Source: Phlebiopsis flavidoalba
Lineage: Eukaryota > Basidiomycota > Agaricomycetes > Polyporales > Phanerochaetaceae
DNA length: 64,000 bases
Direction of reading: 5' to 3'
Assembly (NCBI GenBank): GCA_035772785.1
Contig: JAOCPU010000001.1
Coordinates: forward strand, 3,215,817 to 3,279,816
Shown: in pieces, positions 47,801 to 58,370 of the stretch
Layout of the letters: each line of letters starts with the position of its first letter
Position numbering within the stretch: the first letter of the stretch is position 1
The notes under the pieces: model-generated
Told to the model about the DNA's origin: nothing
What the model saw: the letters and a program-made list of their open reading frames with translations, nothing else
The model's database searches: none
Made by a program: the position numbers and the translations under genes

Positions 47801-49936
47801 TCGGGGACGAGGCCCATGCTCCACCGACCCATCCCGAGCTAGCATGATGATCTCAAGTGGGATAGCGGTCGGCGCGCGACAAAACCGCTACCCGCGTAAC
47901 CAGGGTCGAATTGGTGGCGCATTACGCCGTGCACTGCGGCCACAGACACTCTAAAAGACGGTAATACTTGAGCCAAGGTGATGTACGAGGCTGCAAAGCA
48001 TAGAACCTACCAGACGGACATGATACATCGTACATCGGGTTGCGATCTACACGCTCGAGGGCCGCGGTAGCTCTCGCCACCGTTGAAGTTGGTCATGGCC
48101 TGAAGGTAGAAGACCTTTGACCTTTAGAGCTCTGTAACGCATTTTGTTTGAGAAATCAGCTTTAAGTAGAAAGGAACTGGCGCACCAGAGCAGACCGTTC
48201 GTGAGGTACTGCAGGTAAACACGCCTTTTGCCTTCCCGTTTACGTCTCGTTGGGTGCATTTTCTTGTGTTCCCACTTCACACAAGGTTCACGCATTCTCA
48301 AGACATGGTATGGTATTGGTAGAGTGATCAAGCAACATGACGAGGTGCGCCGACGTCAGACATGAGAGCGGGAGTAAGGCTTACGACAGCTCGGCAAGAT
48401 GCTAAATAGAGTTGCAAGATGCTAGAGTGAGGGCGGCCTACCATATACGGCAATATGGCGGGATTCGCACGCTGCAAACAGTCGTGCTCACTGTCGTACC
48501 TTTGGTTCCAGACTCAGGCACAAATCTCATATAGGATTCTTGTGTTCTTTTTTGCCCAAATGAAATATTTTTGCGGCGAGATGATGAGTATGGACGATGA
48601 TACGACATCCAAGTGTGTGTTATCCCCGCGCGCCAAGCTACTCCAAGCAACGTTCTTGACCACGCAAGGAGAAGTAGGGCTCAGAGAAATGTAATAAAAT
48701 GTGACGTAGGTACCTTAAGAGGTATTGTATCTGATTATACATGTCCGACCCTAGCAGTGTACTGCAGTATACCACCGGTACGGACACGGCACCACTTTTC
48801 GCGAAAGCTGGCATCAAGTTTCTGTGAAACGGGCTGTTCAGCCCTCAAAAATGCATGTAACTCATGCCTCCCTCGCCCCGGAATCATCCCTACCACTTAC
48901 AAACTATCAAGATAGTATCAATTAGTGTTCTCCTTACTATCAGTCACTGAAAATGATATATGCACGTCATATGCTCACACTCTGTACACGGCGATCGCGC
49001 GTGCAGACTACCGCACATCCGTTTGAGCTATTGGTATACTTATGTAAACGATGTCCCCTTCGAGTAACATCACGTAGAATCAAACATGACAGTGCTCGGC
49101 ATGTAAGAAACACATGAACACTAGTACGACGGTACCACTACCCACTGACTCATAGCCTGGGCGAATGTACGTTAGCCGTTCAACTATTTGTACATTGCTG
49201 TACTACAATGAGCTCTCTTTCGCTTACACACAACATAGGCGTCCGCTAAAGGCGGTCGCCGATACTCATTGAGCTAACTCTCACAGCATGCTCGAAGGGG
49301 CAATAGTAATAATACAATCGTAGTCGGACAACAGTAGTCGTCGGACAGCCTCATTGCGTGGCGTGGATGATGTGATGCACGCCCTTGAACTTTGTGGCAG
49401 ATTCGCGCAACTCCCCCCGGAACGTGCTTCGTTCACGCCTTGAAGACTTATAGAGGGGAAGCGAGGTCGACATGGAAGCTGTATGAAGACATGTCACAAG
49501 ACGAGATACGAGAATCATAGTGACGATGTCAGAAGAGCAGCGTACTTACCGATGCACATGCTAAAACGAAGTAGGTTGGCGATACACGATACGGGCGTGA
49601 GACTGTAAAGTTGAGCTGCTACCTTCGATTGTGTCGAATGCTCGCATGACACAATGGAAGGGCCACAGGCAATTGACTGCATATCGAACGGCTCCAGGAG
49701 GCTATATGGCTCGAGACCACCGGCATCCCAGTACTTGACCGGCGTTGAATGACATGGACGTTCACTGATCTTAGTGACGCCACTCGGTGAGGGCCTCAGT
49801 GGCCGACACAGACAGAATTGATCTCGCGCACGGGGCAACCGAATCTCACTAGCTTCGGGGACATCCAAGAAATGTATTAGATATGTCAACGGGCGGGTAT
49901 AGGGCGAACAAAATCGTGACGCCGTCGGGACAGGAG
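47801..49936. other. Inter-gene region of the KDZ element
   Basis: No conserved protein is seen between the KDZ gene and the viroplasmin-like gene. Minus-strand frames at 48047-48331, 48438-48650 and 49515-49967 have mixed composition; the last could be the 3' end of the neighbouring minus-strand gene. 48930-49350 is AT-rich and free of long frames. Confidence 0.4.
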
Positions 49937-51698
49937 TCAGTTGACGTGGCACGAGGACAACGGACACAAACGCGACGAGACTGCAACTACCCTAACGCCT
50001 TTCACCCGGACCAAGAAAATCAGCCAAGAAATCAGACCTAGAATGGCAGGAAGGCAAGCATGCCCAAATTTGTGTAAAAGAGAAAACGAGGAGGGGAGGC
50101 GGTCCGCCGCAAGAGAGCAGAGGCAGCCGGGAAAAGCCCAAACAGTCGGGATGATTGCCCCGCGCAGCCATGTACCGATCACTAAATGAGGGTGTGTTGT
50201 TAGCACGCACAACAAGGGTGTGACGATTGATATCACTGACCGCATGTAATAGACACCGGGGGGCGTAAGCCACGCATGACGACCCAGGCGGGGGGCTCGG
50301 CGGGCTCGTGTGTGTGTGCCGCCGGTGGCAACCCAGCCCGGGGGCATGGAAGACAGGGGCAGGCTGGCTTGCGCGGGGGCGGCGTCGGCGGGGCGGCGGG
50401 AGCAGCGTCCATCGCGGCTGGCGGCGGGGGTCGTGCGTCGGCGGGAGCGTCGGCGTGGCGGCAACGGGTGGCGGCAGCAACGGTGGGCGTGGCCGGCGGC
50501 GGCGGGGCGGCGGCGGCCCGGAGCTTGATCATCACCCTGCTTCGTCAGGCGCCGCTGCGGCCGTGCGAGCCCGATTGGCGAGCACTTGGTCTCGATAGTT
50601 TGTCGATCCTCTTCTGGGCATCCGCACTGGAGATGACCAGTAGAGCGGTGACGGAGTGGTTGGAGAGCGGGCCCCTTATGGCGCCTGGTGAGGCACGCAC
50701 TGCGCCAGGACCTGTAAGCATCGTGCCAGTTACTGAAGGCCCGGGTGCGGTTGCCCGAGACTCCCACTGTGTAGGACGCGACGATGTTCCTGTGGATGAA
50801 CATGTTAGTGAAGCTGTAGACGGCATGCTGGAAACATACTTACCAGTCCGTGAAGACGCCGATGCGCGTGCCAGCGTACACGACCCAAATGCTGCCAACC
50901 CAATGTTCGGGGGGACTGCTCCGGGATGCCATCTGCCTCGTGGACCTCAGTGTCTGGGTCGAGGAAGTCATACTCAGTGAGGCCTGGCGGTGATATCGTC
51001 AGCCGGTCAGCGGGCTGTTGAGCAGGCGCAGGCACAGCAGGCTGTTGAGCGTGTGCGGCGGGCTGCTGAGCGGAACGAGGTGCGGCAGGCTGGAACGGCT
51101 GCGGCAGGCTGAGCGGTGGCGTGGCGGGCGCGGCGGGCACGGTGCGGGCACGGGCGGGTTTGCTGGCGAGTGGGGTGTGAGAGGTTGAGGCGGGCACGGC
51201 GGGCTGCTGGACGGGTGCGACGGGTTGAGCGGGCTGCTGAACGGCCTGGGCGGGCTGCTGAGCGACAACCGGCACGGCAGGCTGTTGGGTATTGGGCGGC
51301 GTATCGAGCTCGTCCACCTGCAACTGGGTCAGAGGAGGACGACGACGACGGCGGCGTGGTATCGCCTTCCGAGACGCCGAGGTCAGAGTACGCATCGTCG
51401 GGACTGTGGTCGCAATTGTCAGCGGTACACAATGGAGCGCGTTGGTGGTTACTTACTGGATGTACATAAAGGCGTCGAGAGCTTCGGCGGACGCTTGGAG
51501 CTCTGCTCGGACAGCGGGAGACACACTGGAAGGGCAAGGGTCCTCAGGTTCATGAAGGCAGCCAAACTCCGTGTGGTGCAGCGTCAGACCCGGGGTTTGG
51601 ACGAGACAAACGCACTTTCTGTCGTCGTAGCGGTAAGCGGGGTGGGGTAGTACTTTTCGGCGGGGGCTCGAACTGCAGTCAGTCCCTTGAACGTCCAC
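49937..51698 (-). CDS. Protein with viroplasmin/RNase H1 N-terminal-like domain
   Basis: The clear part is a split domain near 50730-50915: WVVYAGTRIGVFTDW, an intron with GTAAGT donor, then NIVASYTVGVSGNRTRAFSN and WHDAYRSW. This is the W/YVVxxGRxxGVFxxW...V.GF.NxxxxxFxxxxxAxxxW pattern of the viroplasmin (RNase H1 N-terminal) fold, which binds RNA/DNA hybrids in RNase H1. Upstream exons give PGLTLHHTEFGCLHEPEDP and ALDAFMYIQ (about 51470-51600), then a Pro/Gln/Ala-rich linker with many QQPA repeats (about 51000-51300) and LTEYDFLDPDTEVHEADG. Downstream is an Ala/Pro-rich tail. No RNase H catalytic domain is visible. Mushroom genomes hold many such proteins; their role is unknown to me. Exon ends and start are approximate. 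Confidence 0.6.
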
Positions 51699-52082
51699 TC
51701 CTCTTCTTCTGCATTCTGGGCGAGGGCAGATTGAGAGGATGGACGCTGGGGGGTGGGAGAAGATGGGGTGGTTTTGGGGAAAGAGGTGGATACGCGGAGA
51801 GAAGTGGTCCTTTTAGTCGACGAGGTTGAGACCTCCGCGTGAACTCGTGATCGTATTACGGGACACGAACCCTAGCGTGATCAATCAGACTGAGTCGAGA
51901 TCGCGCGGGCGTACGGGAGTGGGCTGATGGGGAGGAGCAATGAATAAGGATAGGCAGTAGCCAGGGGTCCTGGAAACGCCCGTGAGCTTTTCTGCCAGCA
52001 ACGACAAACTACCCACCGTGTTCTTGTAGTTTGCGGCCGACAATGGCGACGCCCGCAATCTGCAAGCATTCCAGCATCACAA
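51699..52082. promoter_or_regulatory. Divergent intergenic region between two cargo genes
   Basis: About 380 bp separate the likely starts of the minus-strand viroplasmin-like gene and the plus-strand gene at 52083, so the two may share a bidirectional promoter. The side next to the minus gene is purine-rich on plus (51715-51790), that is, pyrimidine-rich for the minus gene, as in fungal core promoters. No TATA box stands out. Confidence 0.35.
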
Positions 52083-55000
52083 ATGCGTTCCCAGAAAAAC
52101 CAGCCCCACGGAGGTCCAACTCAATCCACCTGTACGTCGGCGCCTAAACACCGCCCGATATCGGCGCCCGTCTCTACGGTGGCGCCGAGCCCCATCGGCA
52201 GTGCCCCCCGAACCCAACGGCCGATGGCACCAGAGCATCGACCCACGGAGGTGCTGGTCCCTTCCACATGCATCTTCCGAGCCACCGAGCCACGCATCTC
52301 CCGTGGAGTCTTCCAGCACTGAAAATCTTGCGGCTTTTGCCGCGGCGCGAGCGTGAGAGCGGCGCTGACGAGGACCTTGCGATGGAGACGCAGCGATGAT
52401 GAAGACCAATTTGTGCATGCCACGGGCGCAAATCGATAGACACAGGCGGAACGTCAGCTGGCGAAAGGAAAGAAGCCTGGTAATCAAGGGAAATTTCCAG
52501 GGCGAAATGGCCGATTTCTCCAGTCCCAGTTCTATCGCTTTAGCGAGATCCAGTGCGATATGCCAGGCCAAGAAGGCAAAGAGCCACGGAGCAGTTCTGG
52601 ATCGACCGTTCGGAACAGGTTCTGGGATATCAGGTGAGCTTGGAAGGAGGTGAGGGCGGTCACAACGGTGGGTGATGAGGCGTCAGGAGTGGACCAAGGT
52701 TGTAAAACTATGGAGACGGTCAACGGACGTGAGCGCATGTTTTTCTCCTTAGACGTATCCATCCCCCCCCTTGTTACTCACAGAATATAGTCCATGAAAG
52801 CGTGTTTAATTACTCCGACCGCCACGGACGCGGCGCGGGTAAAAATCCGTTCGGGAACATGTTGAAGGCGCTGCGACAGCCGAGAGGCGGCAAACCTCGA
52901 CAGCCGAACGTTGACCAGGCGTTCCTCCGGGCACACAAGGAGGAGGTTCGTGAGATATACGAAGCACGAAAGAATAAGGAGACCCAGGCCGGTATCACGT
53001 TGCGAGTCAAGATTGCCGGCGAGTTGCTGAGGAAGGAGCCAGTCACGGCAGCAGGAGAAGTGGAAGGAGCAGGTGGCAACTCAACACACAAAGCCGCGCT
53101 GGCTGATTACGAGGAAGCGAAGAAGGGGAAACCGTCCTGTAAGCCTGAGGATCAAGCCGAGTAAGTTGCACGGTTCATTCGAGCGCGTTTCTAGTGACTT
53201 ACTCGCAGTTGCCGTGCAGAGCTCGCGATCGCCTCTGCGCTGTCCTGAACCCTTCTTCAAAGCTCTTGGGGAGTTATTACCGGGCTTGAAGCCTTTACAC
53301 TAATTGGTGGTGCTGCTCCTAAAGACGACGACGATGAGGGAAGTTTCTGCTGGCCGCCGTCAACTACGGCAAGACGTCCGAGACCGCGCCGCGCAACTTC
53401 TACAACTTCAGCCCTGATACCTTCAACAAGACGCTTTTCCCGCGTTCATGAACTTTCTGCAGGCAACAAAGCGTAAGGGGATGTAGTTTTCTTCACACAA
53501 CGTTTCATACTGACGTTGGGGCTATCCAGCTGGTTGGCATCCGCCTGCCGCGGGAGGCAATGAAGCAAGCTCCGTCAAACTCAGGAGAGTTTGTCCTTCA
53601 TAACACCGAGGCTTTCTCTCCAAAGCGGCGAGGATGAAGCTACGGAAGGGAACAGAGGGGGAAGCAGAGGGAGGGAGTTGGGCACCGTCGACTGCCACTG
53701 GGCGTACTCAGCAAGGCAGAGACCAAGAAGGGACCGGTACCAAGCGTACCTTGCAACTTCCGGAGCAAGCAGGCGAGCATATCCGCGGGTTGCTGGAGCG
53801 TATGAAGCCCGCAGATAGGAAGAGAGAGATCGAGCAGCTTTGGGCCATTCGACCAGACGACGAGTTCGAGTGGTGGGTGACGAACAATTCGGCGAGGACT
53901 AGGTTGATGAGTATGGAGTTGCAACGACACGTGCCCGATCCCATCGCTCACTGTGATGTCCCCCATCCACGGTGTTCGTGGTCCGCCGCCGCAGACTGCC
54001 GTGAGGCACATAGACGCTGGTGCGGCATACGAGCCTAATTTTTGCCGCTAGAGGTCCCCACCTGCTCTCCTCGAGCGAGCGCGCACAAACGCTCCTCCAC
54101 TCGGGAGGCCGCTTTTCTCTGCCTCGAATCTTTCCTCAGTCCTCCTCCTCCACCTCCTCGCACCGCTCCAGACGGATATTGCACCCAACTCTGGCGAGTC
54201 CCACGGCCACACCGTACCAGCAGGCGCGGTCACGCCAGCCTCGGGCAAAGGCAATGTAGGGCGCAGGTGGCGTGTACGCTTCCTCCATCCCCGGTGCGAC
54301 CAGCGACACATCCGGCAGCCCGCCTGTTCCCTCATGCGAACACGGAGAACCAGAAGCATCCGAGCAACAGACTCCTGTCGAAGACGACGATGACGCAAGC
54401 CGAATCACACGCGAATTTGAGCGCAGCAAGAGCGCATCTCTTCCAGCAGACACCTCTGAAGAGGGCGGGGGGAACGTGGAAGCACCTGAAGAACACTCTG
54501 ACGAGGAACAAGACGACGTCGTCTTCGACGACCTGCCCGCCAGCGCGAAGTGGATCAAATCGTACCACGAGAGGTTCGCCCGCTTGGAGATACCCGACGA
54601 ACACCGCGCGGCCTGGCTGCACCTGCTTCGCGATTGGGTGAAGCTCGAGCGGGCGCTGGGCTTTAAGTATGTGGTAAGTCTTCTTTACAACTGCGCTGCG
54701 CTACCACGCACTCATATGCATTCAGAAAACCGGATTCCCATCTACGCAACGACCACACGAAGTAGGCGACTGGGTTGCGCGTGGGAGAATTCCGCCTTTC
54801 GCTGTCAATGGGCAGGACAAAGACTCGTTCAACACCCGCTTCGTCGCATGGTGGAGCAAATGTAACCCTGAGTGGCGTGAACGCGCCGACGACGGGCATC
54901 CCATCATCGGTGGCTCGGGTGATTGGTCAGACATGCGAATCCCAGGGAAAAACGGCTTCCTGAACATTCTCGGGGCCCTGGAGGGTCTGTCCACGGTCGC

Positions 55001-55276
55001 GGAGGTCGCTGATTGGGTGGACGCACCATGAAAGACGTGCAGTGGGTCGTCGCCCAGGTTCTGGCCGCAGTGCATTACGGACAGGTATGTAGCACGCATC
55101 TGGTGACGGCTCTTCTTACTTATAGCATCAGTGAATCCTCCAGCAACCCACACCCCGACCCTGTGCATGGTACCCCAGCTAACGAAACGTATGCCGACGC
55201 ATCGAGGGGAAGGAAGCGCAAAGCAGCGCCAGGCACCAAGGCGGCGGCGCCCAAGAAGCGAACCCGCCGTTCATAA
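52083..55276 (+). CDS. Large lineage-specific protein of unknown function
   Basis: I recognise the style of this protein from agaricomycete genomes but not its function. The ATG at 52083 opens a proline/serine-rich leader. Then come GNFQGEMADF, a one-base shift and SQFYRFSEIQCDMPGQEGKE (about 52495-52580), HKEEVREIYEARKNKETQAG (about 52935-52995) and LRVKIAGELL, NYGKTSETAPRNFYNFSPDT (about 53360-53420), DDEFEWWV, an acidic stretch (about 54380-54530), WIKSYHERFARLEIPDEHRA with KLERALGFKYV, DSFNTRFVAWWSKCNPEWRE (about 54820-54885), GKNGFLNILGALEGLSTVAE, and a basic tail GRKRKAAPGTKAAAPKKRTR with a stop at 55274-55276. The basic tail suggests nuclear targeting. At least three introns and several frame errors are needed. 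It could be two adjacent genes (break near 53480-54040). Confidence 0.5.
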
Positions 55277-55308
55277 GTCCCCTAGCTGTATTTATAAGTA
55301 TTTTATGT

Positions 55309-55346
55309 GCCGCTGCGTCTGCTCAGTAGAGCAGACGCGCAGCGGC
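55309..55346. repeat. Strong hairpin after the cargo gene
   Basis: GCCGCTGCGTCTGCTC (55309-55324), loop AGTA, then GAGCAGACGCGCAGCGGC (55329-55346). All 16 bases of the left arm can pair, with one two-base bulge (GC) on the right. It starts 33 nt after the stop codon of the plus-strand gene and lies about 240 bp inside the right end of the element. Confidence 0.8.
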
Positions 55347-55586
55347 ATCGCTTGCAATATGTTCACTTTGAGTGCAATTGGCGTGGGAAAGTGTGCTCGA
55401 TGCGGTTGGCTACGTTGACGCCGCGATTCTGATCGTGCAAAGCTACCAAACAAAGCCTGCAACCATGATTGGTAAGCACGCGCAGAACAATAAGGTGACT
55501 GGGTTTGAATTCTAGCTAAAAGAGGAAGGTCGCATCAGTGCGCCAATTGCCGTGTTTGCTAACCAGCCATTAAAGACTAGGAGTGT

Positions 55587-55668
55587 TTTATGCATTAGCC
55601 CATGCCAATAGCCTTAGCCAGCACGTTTGCATATAGAGCACGGTGGATACAGCCGGTGTTTGATGCAT
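55587..55668 (-). repeat. Right terminal inverted repeat of the 14-kb element
   Basis: Read on minus, boxes ATGCATCAA start at 55668, ATGCAAA at 55632 and ATGCATAAA at 55595. Spacings are 36 and 37 bp against 35 and 38 bp at the left end, with the same total of 73 bp. Confidence 0.65.
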
Positions 55669-55745
55669 TGTCCATGGGCCTAAAAAGGTGCCTATGTTAA
55701 AGAATGTGTGTAAGTATTGATTGAGCCGAGGGTAGTGTCACTTAC

Positions 55746-57367
55746 CCTTGACTCCTATTGAGCTGCCGTTACCATCATTGACCATAGCGAGGTCAAAGCG
55801 GCCGGGAACGTGGTCACCGCGGATGTCGCGGCGCGGCGGAGAGGCGTGTATTACATCGTAGTCATCAGACGCATGACGATAACGTGGGAAGTCGGCCTCC
55901 CAGAACTTGGCCTTATGATATACCCGGACCTTGTTAAAGTCGAAGCGAGTCCGGGAAGCCATGTCGTCAATACGTGTATGTGTCAATGTGGGATATGCTT
56001 TGCGTGACGGCATAGCGGGCAAGAGTATGCTTAAACGCACTCGCGCCGTATTTTTCTTCGAGTATCTGGAAGGGGACTGCCTTCGCTGAGGGCTCGCGCG
56101 TCATCAATACGTGGCTCGAACTGCGCTTGTGCAGCTCGTTGATGCTGTCTAGTGAAGGCCGACCTGCCTCGACCCATTTGATGTAACGGGTCGTGTCGGA
56201 GGACTTTCTCCTTTCGCTCCAGCCAAAGTGTCATCTGGGTTGTACTCGTCTTTGCGGTTCGTTGCACGGTAGGCTTCTTTCGCGAGGTCGATATGCAGCC
56301 GTTCGGTGTACTCTGTGTTAAAGTTGTCGGCGGTGCCTAGGAGCTCGATCAGATACCGGTAGTGTTCCAGGCAGTGCATCTTCGGGAAGTTGAAGTGTTC
56401 ACGGATCCCAAGGTCAATGAAGATCGCTTATTGTCATGGAAGCGACGGAGAGCGTCGTCTAAAGCATCCAGCAACTGTTGGCCATGGACGGGCTACTGCG
56501 CCAAGTAAGTAAAATCCAGGAGGGCTCGCACGGCACGAACAAGCCGGTTAGGCGACGCGTTGTTGGGTAGGCGCATGCCAATTATCAACCCGAGGAGTAT
56601 CCGACAGATGTCGGCGTGCTCGCGCCCAGTTAATCGAGACAGCGATGTGACGCCCTTGAATGTGAAGAACAGACGGACGTTGTGGTTAGGGGGAAAGCGT
56701 CGGCACCTCGCATTAATCTCTTCTTCGCTGTATGCTTGTTTTACCCAAGAGAACAGATGCTTCACTACGCCTTGATGAAGCTGGTGAAGGATATCCGGTG
56801 TGAAACGAGGCGAAGACGTCGGAGTAAGGAAGGTTATGCCAGAAGGGTTCGCAAACTGGCTTGATCCCAACCCCCGCTTGCACGCGCAATTATATTCGAG
56901 GTCGGACATTTCATGTGCGTGGTCCAGTACATCAAGAACAGCGTTTATGTCTCGAAACTCGCCAGGCGGGTCCACGCCTAGGTCAACCAAGTTCGTCGCG
57001 CTGTACGAGGGCAGGCAACACAGTCCCCACTCTTCACGCAAGCAACTAGAACCTGCGTCGGGGTAGTCGCCAACAGTATGCGGCATAAATCGGTAACAAT
57101 GGTGTGGGCAGCGTCGCGTCAGACCATCTCGGCGCTCGTCATAGGGAACTTGACCCCATCAAGACAGCCGCGCTTGCTCCAATGGGTGCAGGATTGTTCG
57201 CATTGCAACTCATGAAAGAGGTCCGCTGGCTGCGGCGACGCAGAGAGAAGACTTGTTCTTGATATGGTCGAGCTTGCTGACAGGTAAATAGCCAAGAAGA
57301 ACGTGCGCCACCTTGAGATGGACGGCTTCGTATTGTCATTTCGGCTAGGTTCCCAACGTCAGATAGA
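55746..57367 (-). pseudogene. Plavaka transposase, central part, 5' truncated
   Basis: Read on minus from the truncation: VYLTLG (about 57350), HVLLGYLPVSKLDHIKN (about 57260-57310), then RFTPDILHQLHQGVVKHLFS (about 56750-56805), YSEEEINARCRRFPPNHNVR, GVTSLSRLTGREHADICRIL (about 56600-56660) and LLDFTYLAQ; further on, HCLEHYRYLIELLGTADNFN and TEYTERLHIDLAKEAYRATN (about 56260-56340), MTLWLERKEKV, DFNKVRVYHKAKFWEADFPR (about 55880-55945), and GRFDLAMVNDGNGSSIGVKG ending at a GTAAGT donor at 55745. This is the Plavaka (CACTA-related) transposase order. The N-terminus is missing beyond 57368, where another element begins. The C-terminal exon lies at 41371-41722. Confidence 0.85.
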
Positions 57368-57435
57368 CCTAGGCAACCAGGTAATGCATTACATCCCAGC
57401 CTGGTCTGTACAGCGTGATGCATTAACGGCCAGCC
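57368..57435 (+). repeat. Left terminal inverted repeat of the 3.5-kb element
   Basis: CCTAGGCAACCA at 57368-57379, ATGCAT boxes at 57384 and 57418. It pairs with 60840-60907 on the opposite strand. Confidence 0.75.
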
Positions 57436-57789
57436 AGATATCAACACATTATTTGCTGCTATATCCCTGTCAGCTGGGTTTGAATTTGCGATAGCGGCAC
57501 CACCGGCACTCTGCCGAAAGTGGTAAATCTTTGATAGTGGCCTGATAACAGCTCGATAGCAGCCCGCTGCTGTTATCTGGCTGTTATCTCGCCACCTGGC
57601 GCGCTCGATAATACATCTACCGCCCGTGGATCGTGGCGCATCACTGACGGACGCTCGATAGGGCGCAGCGCGGCCCGCCTCGATTATTCTGGCTTTTTAC
57701 GGGCATTTTCCGCCCTTTTTTTTACATTAGTACTATATACATTCTTAAACGGTACTACAAAATGCTAATATACTGTAGTTTACGTGACG

Positions 57790-58180
57790 TGGGAGCAGTT
57801 TGGGTGGGGGCGGCGACGGCGGGGGTGGCGGGCGCGGCGGGCGCGGCGGCGGCAGCGGGGGTGGCGGGGGCGGCAGCGGCGGCGGGCAGTAGGGACGGCT
57901 GCTACGGCGGGGGCAGCTGCTACAGCGGGGGCAGCTGCTACAGCGGGGGCAGCTGCTACAGCGGGGGCGGCTGCTATAGCGGGGCGGCGTGGCAGCGGCG
58001 GGGGCGGCGGGGGCGGGGCAGCGGCGGGGGCGGTAGAGGAGGACGGCGGGGGCGGGCGGCGGCGGCGGCAGTAGGGGCAGCTGCTACAAGGGCGGGCGGC
58101 GGCGGCTGCAGCGGGGGCAGGGGAGCGGCGGCCACAGCAAGGGGGCGGGGGCGGCGGGGACGGACGACGACCGACCGTCG
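57790..58180. repeat. GGCGGGGGC-rich low-complexity tract with 18-bp minisatellite
   Basis: About 400 bp of nearly pure G/C built of GGCGGC and GGGGGC motifs. At 57898-57987 it contains five tandem copies of the 18-bp unit GCTGCTACAGCGGGGGCA, the first and last slightly changed. All three forward frames stay open through the tract simply because of composition. Confidence 0.85.
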
Positions 58181-58350
58181 TGGGTGCAAAGGCGCCGTCT
58201 GGTGGCTTTTTTCCTTCTCATCTGTGCGTGTGCATCGTCTGCCGATGCAGGGCGCGCGGGGGGTGCTCGGGAGCTGGTGCGCGGTGGCCTTCAGCAGCCC
58301 TCTTGAGTTGTCGTTCGGGGCCGCTGATAAGGGAGCGTTGGCGGCGGATC

Positions 58351-58370
58351 CTGCGTCGCTTCTGACGCAG
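58351..58370. repeat. Hairpin, copy 1
   Basis: CTGCGTC-GCTTCT-GACGCAG, a perfect 7-bp stem with a 6-nt loop. The same stem core and identical loop recur at 58510-58532. Confidence 0.8.

Larger units (their letters stand above)
41743..55671. mobile_element. About 14-kb KDZ-type transposon with cargo genes
   Basis: The block lies inside an intron of a Plavaka transposase gene. Its two ends carry the same box pattern in inverted orientation: ATGCATCAA, ATGCAAA and ATGCAT(C/A)AA, with first-to-third spacing of exactly 73 bp on both sides. Other bases between the boxes also agree (for example ATCC and GCT). It encodes a KDZ transposase (minus), a viroplasmin-like protein (minus) and a large lineage-specific protein (plus), plus about 2 kb of GC-rich repeats at the left end. 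Flanking CCATTGGCTTA (41732-41742) and CCATGGGCCTA (55672-55682) could be a decayed target duplication, though they are longer than the 8 bp usual for this superfamily. Exact termini are therefore uncertain. Confidence 0.6.

Noticed and set aside
50276..50980. 234-codon plus-strand frame, alanine/glycine-rich
   Set aside because: Lies opposite the viroplasmin-like gene, whose domain is unmistakable on minus; the plus frame is a composition shadow.
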